Positions 61,104-64,000 of a DNA stretch of 64,000 nucleotides are shown in pieces (the stretch's first letter is position 1; each line of letters opens with the position of its first letter). Position numbers and translations under genes: made by a program. The DNA lies in assembly GCA_963768585.1 (NCBI GenBank), contig CAVYIF010000009.1, forward strand, positions 372,001 to 436,000, read 5' to 3'. This DNA is from CAVUNY01 sp963768585. Lineage in GTDB: Bacteria > Chloroflexota > Anaerolineae > Anaerolineales > Anaerolineaceae. Below the pieces are notes generated by a model that saw nothing but the letters and a program-made list of their open reading frames with translations, did no database searches and had not been told where the DNA came from.

Positions 61104-61940
61104 TTAAGTGGTCGTTAGAAAATTTCTGACTGCTCGTAGGACCTCGGCCGTGCGCTCATCGTGTGGATTGTGACCGGCACGATCGATGATCGTCAAACGG
61201 GAGTTGGGGATCCCGGCAGCCAGCGCTTCCTGGTGTTCAGGCGGGAACTGGAAGTCTTCCTTCCCTGCCAGGATCAGGGTGGGCACCTTAATCTCATTAA
61301 GACGGCTCATGACCGACCAACCCTTGAGAAAATGGGTTCCGGCATAAATGAGCGCTTCTGGTCTCATCTTCGTTTTTAATCCCCTGACAATCATATGTGG
61401 GATCTGTGATATCGTGGTGTAGGGGTTGTAGGCTTTTCCTAACTTCATCAAAATTGGAAACATCTCCTGGGGTTCAATCTGCCCATTTAGGAAACGGCTT
61501 GCCATGTTTACAATTTCGGGGCTGAACTTGCGCTGGGCCAGGACCTTTGGAGAATTCTCTTGCGCCCAGCGGCTGTCTCCTCCCGTATCGAGCAGCACCA
61601 GGTGAGATAGCCTGTCTGGATAGCGCAGCGCATATTCAAGGGCAACATACCCCCCAAAGGAATGTCCAAGCACAGCCCATTTTTCGAAGCCCAACTTATC
61701 GCGCAGGGCGTCGGCATCGGCAGTCAGGTTCTCCCAGGTCATCGTCGAAACATCAGCCCCTGTGGAGCGCCCATTGCAGCGGTGGTCATAGAAAATCAAA
61801 GTGAATTGATCTGCGCAGGGTTTGAATGACATCATGGTGTAAAGATCTGCTCCAGGACCACCATGCATAAGCACCAACGGGTACCCGTGTCCAATGACTT
61901 TCACATTCAGATTAATTCCTCGAATCGACATCCTGGTCAT
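61104..61940 (-). CDS. Alpha/beta hydrolase, proline-iminopeptidase-like
   Basis: 278 residues. LVLMHGGPGADLYT carries the HGGPG oxyanion motif of prolyl aminopeptidase-type enzymes; YDHRCNGRST, nucleophile elbow GHSFGG, Asp in AGKEDFQFP and His in RAGHNPHDE complete the triad. Family members cleave N-terminal proline or hydrolyse lactones and amides. The Cys in DHRCNGRS replaces the usual Gln/Gly of DQRGCGRS and may be a subfamily trait. ATGA overlap with the gene at 61937. Confidence 0.88.
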   Translation of the reverse strand: MTRMSIRGINLNVKVIGHGYPLVLMHGGPGADLYTMMSFKPCADQFTLIFYDHRCNGRSTGADVSTMTWENLTADADALRDKLGFEKWAVLGHSFGGYVALEYALRYPDRLSHLVLLDTGGDSRWAQENSPKVLAQRKFSPEIVNMASRFLNGQIEPQEMFPILMKLGKAYNPYTTISQIPHMIVRGLKTKMRPEALIYAGTHFLKGWSVMSRLNEIKVPTLILAGKEDFQFPPEHQEALAAGIPNSRLTIIDRAGHNPHDERTAEVLRAVRNFLTTT

Positions 61941-62944
61941 GAATGGACCTCCTCTTTATGTTCTGAATGCCGTTCAGCCAGGTTGTGATTGAGGAATCGG
62001 GCGATCTCATCCTTGACTTCATCCGTATGTCCGAAAAGAAGATGCCCGCCATCTGGTACGACGTACAACTGTGCGTTGGGCATTTGTTCTGCCAGAGCAC
62101 GCACATTCACTGGGAGTGAAATCGGGTCATCCGCGGCATTAATGACCAGCGTCGGGGTTCCAATCTGACTCAGCGGATACGGGCTGGCCGGGGTAACAAA
62201 AGTATTAAAGTCGTCTTCATACACATATGTCTCGAAAACAATGCCGTCCATCCGCCGGCTGGTAGGCAGATCCCCAACCATGACCCTGTCAACCAGTGCC
62301 GCATCTTGCGGGGTCGGAACGGTATCTTTGGGAACCAGGCTCATTAAAGTTTGCATTTGCTTCTTGAAAAAGGTAATCAATACCCAAAAGAAAAAATCAC
62401 TGCGGAAGAGGACGTCGAATACAAAGCGAGGGGGTAACGTCATATAGACCTCTCCCGGGGCGTCTGGCGAAAGCAGGACAAGCGCCGAGACGCGATCGGG
62501 ATGGCGTGCGGCGAAACGGAGCGCCGAGGTCGAGCCTGCTGAGACGGCAAAAACAGCCGCCTGCTGGATGCCCAAGGCGTCCAATAAGCTGGCGAAAGCG
62601 TCCGCCTGTGTATCCAGTGTCGCGCCTTCCGGCACCGGCGTGCGCAGATAGCCAAAGCGCGAAACGACAATCACCTGGTAGCTGGTAACATCAATATTGT
62701 CCGCCAATAACAATCCCTGGTCAAAACCGCCCATGGCGCCGTGCACGACCAATACCGGGTAGCCTTCTCCAACGCTCGCATACTCGATCTGACCACAGGC
62801 GGTGTCGATCACCCGGCTGCCCAGGCGGTCGAGGCGCTGGCGGGCGGCGTTTATCTCTCGCGAATACCGGGCCACAACAGTTATGACCCCGATCACGATG
62901 ATGCCAACCCCAATAACGATGAGATAGTTGATATAACTCGCCAT
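61937..62944 (-). CDS. Membrane-anchored alpha/beta hydrolase
   Basis: 335 residues with one N-terminal hydrophobic anchor (about 7-27), then a normal hydrolase core: VLVVHGAMGGFDQG, RFGYLRTPVPEG, nucleophile elbow FAVSAGSTSALR, Asp in AADDPISLP and His in DGGHLLFGHTD. The elbow G-x-S-x-G is here V-S-A-G-S. It precedes and overlaps the iminopeptidase-like gene by 4 bp. A hydrolase on the membrane face next to a soluble one suggests stepwise breakdown of one substrate (inference). Confidence 0.86.
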   Translation of the reverse strand: MASYINYLIVIGVGIIVIGVITVVARYSREINAARQRLDRLGSRVIDTACGQIEYASVGEGYPVLVVHGAMGGFDQGLLLADNIDVTSYQVIVVSRFGYLRTPVPEGATLDTQADAFASLLDALGIQQAAVFAVSAGSTSALRFAARHPDRVSALVLLSPDAPGEVYMTLPPRFVFDVLFRSDFFFWVLITFFKKQMQTLMSLVPKDTVPTPQDAALVDRVMVGDLPTSRRMDGIVFETYVYEDDFNTFVTPASPYPLSQIGTPTLVINAADDPISLPVNVRALAEQMPNAQLYVVPDGGHLLFGHTDEVKDEIARFLNHNLAERHSEHKEEVHS

Positions 62945-63004
62945 AAAGATCCTCCTTGCTTATCTCAGCGACCGGTTTTGCCTGACCCTGCACTTCTCGA
63001 CTCT

Positions 63005-63322
63005 GGCGGCGCATTAGAAAAAATGGCAACCGGCCGTCGTATGGGTGCCGACTTTGAAAAAGGTGTTGCCGAGAATCGAGACAAACTGGAAAAGTACGAG
63101 GCGTTGTGCTGGGAAATTGGGCATCTACCTGCTGAGGTGGCTCTGGCCTGGCTGCTGCACAATCCAACCGTCACCGCGCCCATCATCGGACCCCGCACGA
63201 TGGAGCAGTTGGAAAGCGCCGTACGTGCAACCGAGATTGTGCTGGATGAAGAAGTACTGAAAAAATTGGACAAGATTTTCCCCGGGCCGGGTGGTGAAGC
63301 ACCAATGGCCTATGCCTGGTAA
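63005..63322 (+). pseudogene. C-terminal remnant of an aldo/keto reductase
   Basis: Frame ending at 63322 carries GRRMGADFEKGVAENRDKLE, LPAEVALAWLLHNPTVTAPIIGPRTMEQLE and IVLDEEVLKKLDKIFPGPGGEAP, the last third of an aldo/keto reductase (NADPH pocket APIIGPRTMEQL). The N-terminal two thirds with the catalytic Tyr, Asp, Lys and His are absent; upstream lies the start of the divergent hydrolase. No start codon belongs to it. It is gene debris, probably left by a deletion. Confidence 0.82.
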
Positions 63323-63558
63323 TCGCTGCGCGAAAGGGAGGAGGGTAAATTGTACCGGGGCGTGGTTTTGATTTTTCGGTACCTTTTAACTTTCTCCTAT
63401 ACATGTCATGAACAGCGGCCTAAGCAAAGCACAAACACAGGATCTTATTGACGTTCTCACAGGCAAAGTTGGGCAACCGAAAGACGAGGATGCATCGGAT
63501 ATTTGCTTAGGGGCACGGTGTGCGCTTTTACAAAATGTGGTGTTTATAAACGCTGCAG
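63323..63558. other. Non-coding stretch
   Basis: Between the reductase remnant and the small membrane-protein gene. Short open frames exist but show no family resemblance, start signal or codon bias that would support a gene. Confidence 0.4.
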
Positions 63559-63720
63559 CTATGCTTTTTGATTGCGTATGTACTCAATGATGAAAATAAC
63601 CGCGCTGACCAATATAATAATGATACTTACACTTACGTCAATATCGTTGGCATTGGCAATGACACCTCCAGCAAGTAATGCGATCGCTGCAGCAATTAAT
63701 CAAACCTGTGAATTGGTCAT
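63559..63720 (-). CDS. Tiny membrane protein, in-frame TGA at codon 7
   Basis: AAGGAG lies 11 bp before ATG 63720. The frame reads MTNSQV, TGA, LIAAAIALLAGGVIANANDI, DVSVSIIILVSAVIFIIEYI and RNQKA to the TAG at 63559: two hydrophobic helices joined by a polar NANDID loop. The codon after QV would be Trp (TGG) in the most economical repair, changing one base. Hydrophobicity and Shine-Dalgarno support a real 53-residue gene; the TGA means a point mutation, a sequence error or recoding. Shorter than usual gene-calling limits. Confidence 0.5.
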
Positions 63721-64000
63721 CTCAGAACACTCCTTGGAAAAAAGGTCAGTGAGAAAGTGAGATCAGCGGAAAATCACTCACATAATTTATTATACCGATC
63801 TAAAAGTGTGACGAGTGACCAACCGCATTTTAATGCAGGATTTCAGCCGATCAACCCTTACGCGAACACCTGCCTGCGGCATAACCCCAAAAATTTCCAT
63901 CTTTGCTCATAATACTGTACAATAAAGAGAAAGCTTGGGGTGGAAATTTGCCTGGTGGGTGGATTGGATCTGTGCTAAGCGGCCCAATCCGGCATATTTC
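63721..64000. other. Non-coding window edge with possible promoter
   Basis: No gene seen. TACAAT at 63918-63923 is a -10-like box on the + strand and may serve a gene beyond the window end. Confidence 0.35.

Noticed and set aside
1..64000. tRNA, rRNA, CRISPR, insertion sequences, prophage or origin
   Set aside because: No conserved T-loop, rRNA stretch, repeat-spacer array, transposase, integrase or DnaA-box cluster was recognised by eye; a covariance-model search would be decisive.

Overview
The window reads as a chromosomal segment of a GC-moderate bacterium, most likely an anaerobic Chloroflexota of the Anaerolineae type. This is an inference from content: a tungsten-type aldehyde:ferredoxin oxidoreductase, a 905-residue MalT-like LuxR regulator, several lipoproteins with Thr/Pro-rich linkers behind the lipobox, a carotenoid-hydratase-like protein, and many TATAAT boxes placed a few bases before start codons. 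No rRNA, tRNA, CRISPR array, integrase or transposase was recognised.

Layout. (1) 1-9.1 kb, + strand: a surface-glycan cluster with three glycosyltransferases (GT4, GT2, GT4), four or five SAM methyltransferases (two with an N-terminal CxxC...CxxC zinc ribbon), a NodU/CmcH-type O-carbamoyltransferase and a YbhN-like membrane protein, followed at 9.3-10.6 kb by a secreted protein built of four repeats. Most of these genes carry one single-base frameshift, usually in a homopolymer. (2) 10.7-16.2 kb: a lipoprotein, a PEBP lipoprotein coupled to a GT2, a divergent GyrI-like/WYL-regulator pair, and RarD coupled to an unusual DeoR-type HTH fused to a cysteine-rich NosL-like domain. (3) 16.4-22.9 kb: an Sco1-like protein lacking one copper cysteine, the MalT-like regulator, and a three-gene small-membrane-protein operon whose promoter carries two direct repeats 32 bp apart. 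(4) 22.9-29.1 kb: FabG-like reductase, PfkB kinase, aldehyde:ferredoxin oxidoreductase with a B3/4-domain partner, a divergent PyrH-like kinase and a TtcA-like thiolase. (5) 29.2-34.5 kb, - strand: a large glycoside hydrolase with a DapA/NanA-family aldolase, then two membrane proteins.

(6) 34.7-38.8 kb: a phosphonate/phosphite-type ABC importer (PhnD, PhnC and a tandem-fused PhnE) with a strong terminator between phnD and phnC. (7) 39-43.5 kb: histidine kinase and response regulator, a TolB-like beta-propeller, and a small secreted protein. (8) 43.6-52.7 kb: xylose isomerase, DinB-like protein, sugar-kinase-like protein, two alpha/beta hydrolases, CPBP protease, GH43-like propeller, aldo/keto reductase and methyltransferase. 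(9) 52.9-58.3 kb: an unrecognised 487-residue protein, a decayed NmrA-like remnant, and a heterodimeric ABC exporter. (10) 58.7-64 kb: two tandem Gfo/Idh/MocA oxidoreductases, two coupled alpha/beta hydrolases, an aldo/keto reductase remnant and a tiny membrane protein interrupted by an in-frame TGA.

The common theme is saccharide building (glycan cluster) and saccharide use (hydrolases, XylA, aldolase, dehydrogenases, sugar kinases), plus envelope and transport functions. The strongest leads for something undescribed are the Cys-rich DeoR fusion beside the altered Sco1, and the direct-repeat promoter beside the MalT-like activator. The many homopolymer frameshifts mean that consensus errors in this sequence must be considered before any gene is called a pseudogene.
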